Origin: Nodosilinea sp. PGN35
GTDB taxonomy: Bacteria; Cyanobacteriota; Cyanobacteriia; Phormidesmidales; Phormidesmidaceae
Length of the DNA stretch: 64,000 nucleotides
NCBI RefSeq assembly: GCF_029109325.1
Contig: NZ_JAQKQJ010000018.1
Span: 310,001-374,000, forward strand
Reading direction: 5' to 3'
In this document: positions 9,334 to 18,713 of the stretch, piece by piece
Layout of the letters: every line of letters starts with the position of its first letter
How positions within the stretch are numbered: position 1 is the stretch's first letter
The notes under the pieces: model-generated
What the model was told of the DNA's origin: nothing
Seen by the model: the letters and a program-made list of their open reading frames with translations, nothing else
The model's database searches: none
Position numbers and translations under genes: made by a program

Positions 9334-10251
9334 CTAGTCTAAGAGCTGTAGCTGCCGAGAGTTCCAGCGGTTGTTGTAGAGATCGACGTAGCGATAGAAC
9401 AGCTGCTTCGCCTGACTGGTTTTTTGCGGGCGAGGCCTCGGGCTAAACAATCCATCATAGTTGCGTTTGGCCAGGTGATGCAGGTAGGGCAGATCCTCCA
9501 AGAGGGTGAGACTGGCGGCTACAATCAGCACGGCCTTGAGCAATTCCCTCGGCCATTGCAGGTCGCTAAACATTTGGATAGACAAATAGTGTTCTTTGTC
9601 GTTGAGCGGCATCACGCTAAAGAGGACGTGAATAAACCTTTGACCGTATGCAGGTACTTTCAGCTCAATTTGGTGGGGCGAGTGGATGGTCAACTCGACC
9701 TCAACGCTGGGGTTGCGCCACAGCCTGAGGATATTCATGGGCGAATCGAGCATTGTTTTAAATCGGATCTGGCCCCCGGCCTCGGTCTTGCGAAAGTCGC
9801 TGATTTTAATCACCTTGAGGTTGCCCAAGCTGAAGCGGTGAATGCTTTCTAGATGGCCAACATTGAGCAGATGATAAATCTGACAGAGGTAGGGGTAGGG
9901 CAGCCGATAGCACTGCTGGGCAACACAGCTAGACTCAACCGCTAGAGCGTCGGCCCTGGCCAACTCAGCCTCCGCCAACGCTATAGAATCCAGGTGGTCT
10001 TCGGCCAGGCCAATGCACACCCATCCCAGCAGCAAGACCAGGGCAATTAAGCAGTAGGAAATATCCCGAGGGTTGACAGCAGCGGTAGAAAAAGCCGCCC
10101 AGCCGCGATCCGCAGCACCATAGATAATTGCCGGAATGGCTAAAAGCCACAGGCCGTACTTCAGAATATTGCGCTTGAGGCGATCTTCTACGGGCGATCG
10201 CGTCTCGCTGATGTGGGTTAGGTAGGCTTGTATTTTGTCTGGATAGTACAT
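9334..10251 (-). CDS. Conserved hypothetical protein with two transmembrane helices
   Basis: I do not recognise this protein (~305 residues). It has a short basic N-terminus, hydrophobic helices at about residues 30-50 and 68-85, then a soluble domain mixing charged and beta-rich stretches and a basic Tyr/Arg-rich C-terminus. The ATG at 10251 is preferred because AAGGGG lies six bases upstream; another ATG is two codons earlier. It ends 26 bp upstream of the YdaT-like gene and could share its transcript. Confidence 0.7.
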   Translation of the reverse strand: MYYPDKIQAYLTHISETRSPVEDRLKRNILKYGLWLLAIPAIIYGAADRGWAAFSTAAVNPRDISYCLIALVLLLGWVCIGLAEDHLDSIALAEAELARADALAVESSCVAQQCYRLPYPYLCQIYHLLNVGHLESIHRFSLGNLKVIKISDFRKTEAGGQIRFKTMLDSPMNILRLWRNPSVEVELTIHSPHQIELKVPAYGQRFIHVLFSVMPLNDKEHYLSIQMFSDLQWPRELLKAVLIVAASLTLLEDLPYLHHLAKRNYDGLFSPRPRPQKTSQAKQLFYRYVDLYNNRWNSRQLQLLD

Positions 10252-10257
10252 GGCCAT

Positions 10258-10700
10258 CCCCTTTTCAGGAATAAAAATTAATCTCGCTTAACCAGACGTT
10301 AAAGATTATTGAATGTGGTTTCCCTCAATCCGAAGGATGAGATAACCCATTAATATTCACTTGGATAGATTGATAAAAGTCAGGGATACTTCTCCTGGTT
10401 TTGGGTGCATTTTTCGAGAGGTTAAAGGGGAGCATCCCACCTATGTGAATTTGCCACTTTGACGGCAAGCGAGTCTGTCATTCCCGTATAGATAGGCATC
10501 TACGTTGGACGGCTCCAGATAGATTCCCACTTTTGTGGAAATGCCGTAGACACTTGCGAAAGGGGGATGCACCCGGCTAAAGCGCGCTCGAAAAAATCGC
10601 CAATTTGCTGGCGAAGTACCCTGTCTAGTATTCGGCGGTATGGGTCAGCCCATTCTTCCGGGGGGCAGGTTCTAGCGGCTAGGCATCCGGCGCGGTCGGC
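10258..10700. other. Intergenic region with REP-like repeat, no gene
   Basis: The region upstream of the hypothetical membrane protein holds the first copy of a dispersed repeat (annotated separately) and a second hairpin with arms TTCC.CAC / GTGGAA near 10531-10549. A short rightward open frame at 10567 has no family features and overlaps the 3' end of the neighbouring gene; I do not call it. Confidence 0.5.
10432..10514. repeat. REP-like dispersed repeat, copy 1
   Basis: Two blocks, 10432-10466 (GCATCCCAC..TATGT.AATTTGCCACTTTGA) and 10477-10514 (GTCATTCCCGT..AGA...ATCTACGTTGG), recur with few changes at 13874-14054. The second block is a degenerate palindrome (TTCCCGT / ACGGAA in the other copy). 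In this copy only 10 bp separate the blocks. Confidence 0.8.
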
Positions 10701-11846
10701 CTACCTAGGCCCCAGAGTCTCAGACTGCTGGGAGTCAGCGGTTCCCCGCTGGAGGGTCTGGTGAATGGTCAGCTGGCGTGCAGCCATGGCGGCGGCAAAC
10801 AAATCGGTCGAGAGCGCCTGCTCGACGGGGTGCACCCCCGGGCACCGGAGGGTGCCGTTGAGCAGGAGTTCTGCGATACTGCCGGTGCCGAGGCCGGTGG
10901 CGATCGCCGCGCTGTCGTGGGCAAAGGTGCTGACGTAGTGGCTGTCTATGCCCTCCTGCTGCCCCCAAATGTCGCAGCGCATGGCGACGCCGGTACCGCT
11001 AAAGCGATCGGTCACATCGGTCATCGCGTGGCTGACCTGGGCCAAAAACTCCACCGTCTGTCGATGGCGCAGCACCCTGGGCGGCAGCCAGTGGGCCATC
11101 GCTCGGGTGGCGTGGTTGTAGAAGCCGGGCACCACGCCAAACTTGGTGATCACGCTGCTGACCGGGAAGGTTTGCTGGAGGGTGATGGCTTCGGGCATGT
11201 CGTACCAGTAGACACTGGCTCTGCCGTAGGGGGCCGGAAATTCCAGCGTCTCGCGCGCCGTGTAGGGCTTCACTGACTGCCACCTGCCGTCGAGCCAGGC
11301 GTCGAAGGGGTGTTGCAGCCCAATGAAGGTAGTGCGCATCACCGTCACCCCCGCCCCTCCAGACCCGGCGACAATATAGCTCAGCTGAATCGAAGTGGCC
11401 TCGTCTAACGCTTCGACCCCCTGGCGCACCATACTGTTGGAAATGCCCGGGAACACCCCGCTGTTGATCACCGCCGTCACCCCCGCCGCCTCGGCCTCGG
11501 GATGTAGAGCCAGGGCCTTGCGGGTAAAGCTGCGCTCGTCGCTGACGTCGGTATAGTTGACCTTTTGCTCAATGCAGGTGTGCAGCACCTGGGCGTCACG
11601 GTAATGAAAGGGGCCTGCCGAATGTACCACCAGATCGGCCTGGGCGACGGCGGCCTGTAGCTCTGGTGGACTGCCAAGATCTAGAGGGTGAAACTCTACC
11701 CTGGAGCCTAAGCGTTGTTGAACGGCCAGTCCCTGCTGAGGGCTGCGCCCGGTGATGGTAACTGCGGCATCGGTGTGGGCCAAGATGTCTTTGGCAATGT
11801 TGCTGCCAATGCGTCCGCAACCGCCAATGATTAGTACTCGTTGCAT
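10701..11846 (-). CDS. Saccharopine dehydrogenase-like NAD(P)-dependent oxidoreductase
   Basis: The N-terminus MQRVLIIGGCGRIGSNIA is a Rossmann dinucleotide-binding motif, followed by ITGRSPQQG. It has the length (381 residues) and layout of saccharopine-dehydrogenase-family proteins: an N-terminal NAD(P) domain, then a catalytic/dimerisation domain with VINSGVFPGISN. The substrate cannot be told from sequence; many cyanobacterial members are annotated only at family level. It starts at ATG 11846 and is a monocistronic gene on the minus strand. Confidence 0.85.
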   Translation of the reverse strand: MQRVLIIGGCGRIGSNIAKDILAHTDAAVTITGRSPQQGLAVQQRLGSRVEFHPLDLGSPPELQAAVAQADLVVHSAGPFHYRDAQVLHTCIEQKVNYTDVSDERSFTRKALALHPEAEAAGVTAVINSGVFPGISNSMVRQGVEALDEATSIQLSYIVAGSGGAGVTVMRTTFIGLQHPFDAWLDGRWQSVKPYTARETLEFPAPYGRASVYWYDMPEAITLQQTFPVSSVITKFGVVPGFYNHATRAMAHWLPPRVLRHRQTVEFLAQVSHAMTDVTDRFSGTGVAMRCDIWGQQEGIDSHYVSTFAHDSAAIATGLGTGSIAELLLNGTLRCPGVHPVEQALSTDLFAAAMAARQLTIHQTLQRGTADSQQSETLGPR

Positions 11847-12099
11847 AGGTCGTGGTTAATATCTTCAAGGCTTGAAATTGAAGATTTCTAGCTGTCTTGA
11901 ACCTTAAATCTCAAACCTGAAAGCCTCCCTATAACCAGCCCTTAAAACTAACCCGTCAAACGGGAGTAAAATTGCTTCACCCAAGGACAGATGCCATCTG
12001 ACTAAAAGCGTTACAGGGATATGTATTCAGTTGATCAGTTGATCATCAGTTTAAAGGTTTTCGATAGATTTCCCCTCCTACCTGGGGGAGGATTGCCGC

Positions 12100-13500
12100 T
12101 CAGCTAATTTGTCGGCGCAGTAGCTCCGTGTGCTCGGCCAGGGTTTCGCCCCCGGACTCAGTCAGGCCCTTCACGTATTTGTATTTGAACTTATCGAGGG
12201 CGCTCACCAGCCTGTCTTCAATTTCGTGGCGGGTGTTGTGCTGGCTCAACTCGGCGGCGATCGCCTCCCGTAGATGGTGCTGCAACCGCGTGGTGATAGC
12301 GGTTCCCTCGGCGTCGAGCAGGCTGCTGGCGAGGCTGCGGTAGAGGTTTTGGGCCACCGACTGGGAGAGCAACTGAACCTGGGCTGAGACCTGCCCCAGG
12401 CCCGGCAGGTGCTTAATGTGGGGATAGCCGGGCATCTGCTCCAGGGTTTTGGCGATGCTGTGCTGCACCAGGTCTTCGATGTCGGGCTGCACCTGGGGCA
12501 AGATGCTGTCGATGCCAACCTGGTAGAGGCGATGGGCGATCGCCGTCATCTCCTCCTCCGCCACTATGTTGCCGGAGCTATCGACCACCGGGTCAATCAG
12601 GGCAATCCAGTTCAGCAGCTCGCCCTGGCGGATAGCGTCTTGCAGCTGCTCGATAATAGCTATGCCCGAAATGCCGGCAATGTCGGCCCCGACGGTGACA
12701 ATCACCCCGCGCTGAGCCTCGGCCTGCACCGGGTCTAGGTTGAGCACATCGACCTGGTACAGCCGCAGCACCACGGGCAAAATCCGCCAGGCTCGCCAGA
12801 AGGGCAAAATCAGCAGCAGGTCATACCACCGCCGCAGGGTGGCCTCGCCCCAGGTGAGCGCAGGATGTCGCCGCCGGGTGGCCACAATGCGCGCCCCAAT
12901 ATCCACCGCGAAGATCAGCACAAAGGGCAGATCCAGCAGCCAGAAGTAGTCGGTCGGTGTACCCCAGCGGTTGACGGTGCGGTAGTAGTTGGCCCGAAAA
13001 AAAGGCTGAATTTGACTGTCCCAAAACTCCAGTTCTGACTGCCAACCCCGCTGCTCTAGGTAGGATACGCTCCAAAACTGGGTCAGCGCCTCCTGGGTCG
13101 AGGCCTGGCCAGTGCGGGCCTGGAGAAGTTGCTGAAGGGTGGCTAAGGCATAGCTGCCGTGGGGCTGGGCAAACGCTGGCTCGCTCACCAGCGGCTCACT
13201 CAGGGTTTGCAGGTCGGCGAGGGAAGCTGTGACCTCCGGCGATCGCAGGTCGGCTTGGTTGAGCTGGCCTGCGAGGCGCTCGACCTGAGCCTGATAGCGG
13301 GCGGTTTGAGGATGCGCCTGAATACCCTTGAGCGGATCGTAAATGTGGGTCACCGCTGCAAAATACTGTCGATAGACTGGCCGCAGATTGAGGTAGGTCA
13401 GATCAAAAATCACCAGCCCAAAATTAATCAGAGCGATGATCGCAATGACGCGCTCCAATCGGGGGTAGTGGCGCTCAAAGTAGGATCTAAATTTAACCAT
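12100..13500 (-). CDS. Cyanobacterial conserved membrane protein of unknown function
   Basis: The 466-residue protein has one hydrophobic helix near the N-terminus (about 17-35), an extracytoplasmic-sized loop rich in Gln/Leu (about 40-165), then two close hydrophobic segments (about 183-203 and 222-245). The latter, WYDLLLILPFWRAWRILPVVLRLYQ, is Arg-spaced and recalls an S4-like voltage-sensor helix. A long soluble C-terminal half follows. No pore or known domain is visible. It might be a membrane scaffold or a voltage-sensor-like protein; that is only inference. Confidence 0.75.
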   Translation of the reverse strand: MVKFRSYFERHYPRLERVIAIIALINFGLVIFDLTYLNLRPVYRQYFAAVTHIYDPLKGIQAHPQTARYQAQVERLAGQLNQADLRSPEVTASLADLQTLSEPLVSEPAFAQPHGSYALATLQQLLQARTGQASTQEALTQFWSVSYLEQRGWQSELEFWDSQIQPFFRANYYRTVNRWGTPTDYFWLLDLPFVLIFAVDIGARIVATRRRHPALTWGEATLRRWYDLLLILPFWRAWRILPVVLRLYQVDVLNLDPVQAEAQRGVIVTVGADIAGISGIAIIEQLQDAIRQGELLNWIALIDPVVDSSGNIVAEEEMTAIAHRLYQVGIDSILPQVQPDIEDLVQHSIAKTLEQMPGYPHIKHLPGLGQVSAQVQLLSQSVAQNLYRSLASSLLDAEGTAITTRLQHHLREAIAAELSQHNTRHEIEDRLVSALDKFKYKYVKGLTESGGETLAEHTELLRRQIS

Positions 13501-14234
13501 GGCAAGCCAAAGATGGCCGGGTAAAATGTCGGGAAATGAGCTGTTGAGGAGCTATTGATAATCTCAGACGAGGCCAGGCACAGCTTAAAATTCACGGCTT
13601 GACCTGAAGCCGATACCGCACACCGCAAACCTCAGGCTCCTTGTCATAGCCCGGTGGGTTACGTACCAGCACTAAGCTTTAGAACGCTTTAGAACTGTTT
13701 TTAAGAGCATCTGGCCAACCTGTGCCCTAGAGTCCTAACCGCTGTCCCCAGGCTTTGATTATTAGCTGCCTGGCCTCAGTGGGCATCAACCTACGGTATT
13801 AGTTGCGCTCGATTGGGCGAATGGTAGAAAAGCGCTACTAGAGATAGACGCCTTTGCCCTCTGTCGCCCGGGTGCATCCCACTTATGTAAATTTGCCACT
13901 TTGATGGCTAGTACTGCCTGGCAGACATATGGCCACCGTTGCTGAGGTTGTCAGGTCTCGGGTGTCAGGTGTCAGGAATGGTTGGCTGACTTATGCCTTA
14001 GGGTACTAGCTGGCCCGTCATTCCCGTGTAGACGGAAATCTACGTTGGGCGGCTACGGCCAATCCTCATTGCTCCCAATCTTCTCTAGAGGATTTCTGCT
14101 TTGGGCCTTGGTCTTTCAGGCTTTGGCTCAGCGGCCAATCTATTGCGTGCCTGCCCTGGGCCTGCACTGGGGGGGATGATGGATTCGAGGGCCATGGTTG
14201 ATGGTAGAGGTCCCACCCCTACTGCTGGAGCGCC
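13501..14234. other. Long intergenic region with repeats, no gene
   Basis: No protein-coding gene is supported in these ~730 bp between divergent membrane-protein genes. It contains the second copy of the REP-like repeat (13874-14054), with a short run of GGTGTCA-type repeats at about 13952-13975 inside the inserted segment. The downstream channel gene has GGAG at 14227-14230 as its ribosome-binding site. Confidence 0.6.
13874..14054. repeat. REP-like dispersed repeat, copy 2 (interrupted)
   Basis: The same two blocks as at 10432-10514 are present at 13874-13908 and 14017-14054. Here they are separated by about 108 bp instead of 10 bp, so either this copy gained an insertion or the other lost it. 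The second block forms a clean hairpin with arms TTCCCGT and ACGGAA around GTAG. Confidence 0.8.
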
Positions 14235-15302
14235 ATGGCAGTTCTTTTGCCGCTGATCGGCACCGTGCTAGTCTTAACGGCCCTGGTCGATATTTTTCTG
14301 ACGGTCTTACACCCCCGCTCTGAGAGCAACTTGCTCAGCATTCCCGTCGCCAAGTTTCTGTGGTGCGGGTTTCGCTGGCTGGCCCAAGGGCCGCCCAAGC
14401 GTCGCGATCGCATTCTGTCCTACGGGGGGCCGACCATTGTAGTTGCCCTGATTGGGGTGTGGGTGCTGCTGCTGCTGGTGGGGTTTGCCCTGATTGTTTG
14501 GCCAGCGCTGGGCACGGGCATTGTGGCGGAGCAGGGCAACACCCCCACCGACTTTGCTACCGCCCTCTACTACGCGGGCTTTTCTCTGGGCACCCTGGGC
14601 ACTGGCGATCTGGTGCCCCAAACCGCCCCCTATCGCCTGCTGATGGTGCTCAAAAGCCTGCTGGGGTTTTCTGTCTTTACCCTGGTGCTCTCCTACGTGC
14701 TGTCGGTCTACAACGCCCTCACCAGCCGCAACACCTTTGCCCTGAGTTTGCACCACCGCACTGCTGACACCGCCGACTCTGCCGTGCTGCTCGCCCGCCT
14801 GGCCGCAGGCAACGACGCCAGCCTTTATCACGACATCTCAGATATTGCCAAAGACCTGACGAGCCTCCTGGAGTTCAACAATTCTTACCCCCTGCTGCTC
14901 TATTTTCGCTACCGCCAGACTTACTATGCCCTGCCCCGGATTGTCTATCTGGCGATCGATACCGCCACGCTGATCAACTGCGCCCTCAATGCCGACCGAT
15001 ACGGTGCCGTGGCAGAGGCTTCGGGGGCGGCAGAGCTGTGGTACGGCAGTATTCACTTGATGAAAGAGCTAGATCAATCGATTGATTCTAGAGCCAAATT
15101 TTTACCCCATGACTATGCTGAACCGCTGTGGCGGGAGCACTATGACCACGCCCTAGAAGTTCTCAACCAAAACGGCATTAAAACGACCGACATCCCCCTC
15201 TCTGGGGCTCAATCCTATTTGTCTATGCGCCACCAGTGGGCACCCTATCTGGCTAAGCTAATTAAACACATGGGCTATCTACCCAGTCAAATCTACCGTT
15301 AA
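14235..15302 (+). CDS. Two-pore-segment K+ channel-like protein (Ion_trans_2 type)
   Basis: The 355-residue protein has an N-terminal hydrophobic helix, a second around residues 60-88, a pore loop containing TLGTGD at about 120 (K+ channels usually have TxGYGD or TxGFGD) and a following helix around 135-158. A ~190-residue cytoplasmic domain without a recognisable RCK/TrkA-N nucleotide fold completes it. It probably conducts a monovalent cation; selectivity is uncertain because the aromatic residue in the filter is Thr. It starts at ATG 14235 with GGAG five bases upstream. Confidence 0.83.
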   Translation: MAVLLPLIGTVLVLTALVDIFLTVLHPRSESNLLSIPVAKFLWCGFRWLAQGPPKRRDRILSYGGPTIVVALIGVWVLLLLVGFALIVWPALGTGIVAEQGNTPTDFATALYYAGFSLGTLGTGDLVPQTAPYRLLMVLKSLLGFSVFTLVLSYVLSVYNALTSRNTFALSLHHRTADTADSAVLLARLAAGNDASLYHDISDIAKDLTSLLEFNNSYPLLLYFRYRQTYYALPRIVYLAIDTATLINCALNADRYGAVAEASGAAELWYGSIHLMKELDQSIDSRAKFLPHDYAEPLWREHYDHALEVLNQNGIKTTDIPLSGAQSYLSMRHQWAPYLAKLIKHMGYLPSQIYR

Positions 15303-15714
15303 TCATTTGACTCTATTCCCCTGGATATAGCAATCCGAATTGATTTGTGCAGATAGGATGTGCATCTGGCCCATGCAGGCGAGACGGCTAACCCTACGGA
15401 TTTTCACGTTTCCCGTAGGATAGCCATAGCATAGTTAGGACAGTCAGAACCCAGGTAACTAGAGCTATATCCAAGGGATGGTCTTTGAAGTTGATACCTA
15501 CAACCGGTTGCGGGTGTGACTTAGAGCAGCTGGGTAGAAATTGCGGGCAACCCGTCCGGTTTCTGGTTCTATTCTCCTGCGCCAATTTTTGCGGTGTCGG
15601 ACGCGCCGCCGCGCTACGGACAAGGGTTTGACCTTTCAAACATTATCCGGCAACTGACTTGGGGACTAGAAAAAGATACCCATTCCGGCCTGGGAGTATC
15701 GAGCGGCTTTGATA
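15303..15714. other. Intergenic region, no gene
   Basis: This lies between the 3' ends of convergent genes. A hairpin with perfect 7 bp arms CCTACGG (15393-15399) and CCGTAGG (15413-15419) could terminate transcription from either side. A leftward open frame of 81 codons covering the hairpin has no protein-like features and is not called. Confidence 0.5.
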
Positions 15715-16104
15715 TCAGTCGTGGGGCAAGAAATCAGGGCAGTCGTTGGCATCTATGGTTTGAACGCTCAACGGATGAACGGCACATTTGAGATACGGGC
15801 TCTTGTTGAAATAACTGCACTGAGAACAAGAGCTAGAACGATGGTGGTTAGAGGGAGCCACCTGCCCATCAACTCGCTTACCCCGCAGAGTCTTTCGAAC
15901 TGCAAGGACAACCAAGATGCCGATGGAGAACCCCCCTAGGAGCAGGCCCAGGCCACTGGGCGAACCACCGACGGATTGATTTCCCTCAGCGGCTGGCGGT
16001 TCTACAGGCTCTATCTCAGTCAAAAATAAAGCCTGGGAGTTGGGGCTATCGACCTCTGATCCGCTCTGATGCAAATTTTGATTGGGGAATGTATGGCGTT
16101 CCAT
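15715..16104 (-). CDS. Small single-pass membrane protein with C-terminal Cys motif
   Basis: This 129-residue protein has a polar, Ser/Glu-rich N-terminal half, one membrane helix (GLGLLLGGFSIGILVVLAV, about 51-69) and a cytoplasmic tail carrying CSQCSYFNKSPYLKCAVHP and DCPDF. Four Cys with this spacing suggest metal binding or disulphides. Such short Cys-tailed membrane proteins are frequent in cyanobacteria but uncharacterised. A distant relative of the tail (SPYLRCAMNP) occurs in the protein at 40077-40391. Confidence 0.65.
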   Translation of the reverse strand: MERHTFPNQNLHQSGSEVDSPNSQALFLTEIEPVEPPAAEGNQSVGGSPSGLGLLLGGFSIGILVVLAVRKTLRGKRVDGQVAPSNHHRSSSCSQCSYFNKSPYLKCAVHPLSVQTIDANDCPDFLPHD

Positions 16105-16743
16105 AAAAGCAAACTGTATTTGGGTTGACAGACTATCTAGCTATTGTTTTAGAGCTATTGCTTTTGCTCAGGCGGTGTGGTTTTGTACTGCTACTGTTTA
16201 ATTCGAGTTGCTGGTCAAGACTTCAGAACTATAGGGAGCGGCAACCGTTCGATCGCCGCTGAGTCGAGCGATTGGGCGGCACGCCTAGGGCATAGGGAGC
16301 CAGGCTGCGTCGTCAATGGCTGGGCTGAAAATCATGCTTAAATCTATGTAAACTGCGACAGGCGATCGCTCAACCTATACATCTGAAGTGAAGCCAAAAT
16401 TTCAGCAATTCAGGCCGCAAAAAGGTTTGCAACGCCGGGGCGATTCGCCCTTCCCTAGCCCAATTAGAACTTTCCTAATTAGAGAGAGCAATTCCTCTTA
16501 GCTAACCACCGGCATGGAGAATGCTGCGGCCTGCCAAGGAATATCGATAGCCCAGTCAAAAACTGCTTCCCTCAAAAGAAATTAGGAAACTTAAAAATTT
16601 AGATTCGATCAGGAAATCAATCTTTGGCGTCTTAGTGTCATCTTTCCTCTCATCGACGCCGGGGGCTTCTTTCGAAAGAAAGATATACAGTACCGATTGC
16701 AGAGATCAAGCCATAGAAATTTGACAGACCGCCGACCGCAGCT
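16105..16743. other. AT-richer intergenic region, no gene
   Basis: There is no credible open frame in these ~640 bp. It should contain the promoter of the leftward Cys-tailed membrane protein. A perfect 14 bp palindrome TTCTTTCGAAAGAA lies at 16667-16680, 63 bp past the zur stop codon, and AATTAGA occurs as a direct repeat near 16463-16482. A small RNA cannot be excluded, but no terminator supports one. Confidence 0.4.
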
Positions 16744-17151
16744 TCAGGAGACCGGCGCTTCGGTAGTGGACAGGCTGCCCTGGCAGCGGGGGCAGAGCCC
16801 AAAAAACTCTAGGGTGTGGTAGAAAATTTTGAACTCGTGGGCCTTGTGCAGCTGCTTCTCTAGGTCGTGGACGGGGCACTGGTCAATGGCAATGGTGCTG
16901 CCGCACTGAAGACAGGTGAGGTGGTGGCGGTCTTCTTGGGGTAGGCTGTAGAGCGCTTCGCCCGAAGGCAGAGTGCGCATCTGCACCGCGCCCTCGAGTT
17001 TGAGGGCATCCAGTGCTCGATAAACCGTAGCCAGGCCCAGGGTGTTGCCCTCCTGCCGCATCTCGACATACAGATCTTGGGCCGAAATGGGCCTGCTCAA
17101 CCCCTTGAGTACGGTCAGAATTTTGTCTTGGCTGCGGGTGCGTCGTACCAT
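16744..17151 (-). CDS. zur: Fur-family regulator, zinc-uptake type (Zur/FurB)
   Basis: The 135-residue protein has the Fur winged-helix (ISAQDLYVEMRQEGNTLGLATVYRALDALKLEGAV) and the metal-binding C-terminal half with HHLTCLQC and the second Cys pair CPRC for structural zinc. FKIFYHTLEFFGLC is typical of the cyanobacterial FurB/Zur branch. Zur represses zinc uptake and related genes when zinc is sufficient. It diverges from purS over 80 bp; GCATCAATTTTATCA (17170-17184) keeps only the right half of a cyanobacterial Zur box, so autoregulation is possible but weakly supported. Confidence 0.87.
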   Translation of the reverse strand: MVRRTRSQDKILTVLKGLSRPISAQDLYVEMRQEGNTLGLATVYRALDALKLEGAVQMRTLPSGEALYSLPQEDRHHLTCLQCGSTIAIDQCPVHDLEKQLHKAHEFKIFYHTLEFFGLCPRCQGSLSTTEAPVS

Positions 17152-17231
17152 GCTGGCTCACTTGTATTGCATCAATTTTATCAACCGGGCGATACGGTAG
17201 GATATTGATTGCTGACGAATACCACCGTCCG

Positions 17232-17513
17232 ATGTCATCGGAGTTTGCCGTGTCCCACTACAGCGCCCGCATCTACGTCACCCTGCGTCCCTCTGTGCTC
17301 GACCCGGCAGGGACGGCGGTGCAGTCTGGGCTGGCCCATATGGGCTACACCAACGTTGGCCCCATTCGCATCGGCAAATACATTGAGCTGACCCTGGAGG
17401 CGGAGAGTGAAGCCGCCGCCAGTGAGCAACTCGATCGCATGTGCGATCAGCTGTTGGCCAACCCGGTGATTGAGAACTACCGGTTTGAGTTGCAAACGCT
17501 GGCAACCGCTTGA
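17232..17513 (+). CDS. purS: Phosphoribosylformylglycinamidine synthase subunit PurS
   Basis: PurS is the small structural subunit of the three-part FGAM synthase (PurS-PurQ-PurL) in purine synthesis. The 93-residue protein contains YSARIYVTLRPSVLDPAGTAVQSGLAHMGY and RIGKYIELTLE, diagnostic of the family. The ATG at 17232 gives the standard length; the frame also opens at a TTG at 17205. purQ follows after a 107 bp AT-rich repeat-bearing gap, while purL is not in the window. Confidence 0.93.
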   Translation: MSSEFAVSHYSARIYVTLRPSVLDPAGTAVQSGLAHMGYTNVGPIRIGKYIELTLEAESEAAASEQLDRMCDQLLANPVIENYRFELQTLATA

Positions 17514-17519
17514 GAGAAA

Positions 17520-17580
17520 TTTTGAGCTTCAAGGTTTGAATTTTGAGTTGGCTCTTGAATTCAAAACTTAAAGCTCAAAA
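17520..17580. repeat. AT-rich inverted repeat between purS and purQ
   Basis: Perfect 10 bp arms TTTTGAGCTT (17520-17529) and AAGCTCAAAA (17571-17580) flank further TTTGAA/TTCAAA words. The sequence belongs to the low-complexity TTTTGAG/CTCAAAA family seen again at 41893-41965. It could form a weak mRNA hairpin within the pur operon. Confidence 0.7.
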
Positions 17581-17620
17581 CTCACAACTTTTCCCCATTC
17601 ATCCTCCCCCATTCCCTCCC

Positions 17621-18316
17621 ATGAAATTCGCCGTCATCGTCTTCCCCGGTGCCAACTGCGATCGCGATGTAGCCTACGTCACCCGCGACCTGCTCGCGCA
17701 ACCCACCCGCATGGTCTGGCACGAAGACAGCGACCTGGGCGATGTGGATGTGGTGGTAGTGCCGGGGGGCTTTAGCTACGGCGACTATCTGCGCTGTGGG
17801 GCGATCGCCCGCTTTTCCCCCGCCATGCGGGCTACGGTTGAGCACGCCCGGGCGGGCAGGCCGGTGCTGGGCATCTGCAACGGGTTCCAGATTTTGACGG
17901 AGGTGGGGCTGCTGCCTGGGGCGCTGGTGCGCAACCGAGACATGCGGTTTATTTGCGATCGCGTGCCCCTCAAGGTCGAGCGCACCGACCTGCTGTGGAC
18001 AGCTGGTTACGCAACTGGCCAGGTGATCACCCTGCCCATCGCCCACGGCGAAGGCTGCTACTACGCCGACGAGGCCACCCTGGCAGAGCTAGAGGCCAAC
18101 CGTCAAATTGTGTTTCGCTACAGCAGCCCGGATGGAGTGGTGGACGCGAACGCTAACCCCAACGGCTCCCTGGGCAACATTGCGGGCATCTGCAACCGGG
18201 CGGGCAACGTGCTGGGGCTGATGCCCCACCCCGAGCGGGCCGCCGATGCGGTGCTGGGCGGGGTCGATGGGCTGCCGCTGTTTGAGAATTTGGTGCGATC
18301 GCTGGTGGCGGCTTAG
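17621..18316 (+). CDS. purQ: Phosphoribosylformylglycinamidine synthase glutaminase subunit PurQ
   Basis: This is a class I glutamine amidotransferase of 231 residues that supplies ammonia to PurL. It starts MKFAVIVFPGANCDRD at ATG 17621 and shows VVPGGFSYGDYLR, the nucleophile Cys in GICNGFQIL and the catalytic His-Glu in MPHPERA. An in-frame extension upstream to 17543 is encoded by repeat DNA and is rejected. Confidence 0.97.
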   Translation: MKFAVIVFPGANCDRDVAYVTRDLLAQPTRMVWHEDSDLGDVDVVVVPGGFSYGDYLRCGAIARFSPAMRATVEHARAGRPVLGICNGFQILTEVGLLPGALVRNRDMRFICDRVPLKVERTDLLWTAGYATGQVITLPIAHGEGCYYADEATLAELEANRQIVFRYSSPDGVVDANANPNGSLGNIAGICNRAGNVLGLMPHPERAADAVLGGVDGLPLFENLVRSLVAA

Positions 18317-18713
18317 TGTTCAGTCAAAAACATGTAGAACTGCCTTGCCGGGAGATCCGGAGCCTGGTAGTGGGCATCGGGCATTGGGTTGCTGAAATGA
18401 TGGGCTGGCTGATGCCGCCAAGGGCTGGGGCGAAGGCTGCCTATTTCCGTCTGCCTGCTTTCCCTTTTTGATTCCTTTAAAGAGATGTAGGCATTGAGTC
18501 ACGAACTTTACCTCTGTCTATGTCACGGCGGTGGTACCGGGTACACTTAACCCTCAGAGGTAGCTGCCTTTGGCTTTAGCCCAGGGGCCTGGGCACCTCG
18601 ATCGGCGGCTGCATCCCCTCGGGTTGAACGGCGGTGCAGCCCCATGCTGTGTTCTAGAAGAGAGTGCTGTGCTCGCCCACAGCCCGCTTACCCGATGGCT
18701 TGAGGAGAGATCC
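18317..18713. other. Intergenic region, no gene
   Basis: Nothing beyond short open frames is visible. The downstream small gene has AGGAGAG just before its ATG, so a leader of unknown length ends here. Confidence 0.4.

Noticed and set aside
15394..15639. Leftward 81-codon open frame
   Set aside because: It runs through a hairpin in a convergent spacer, with no family features.
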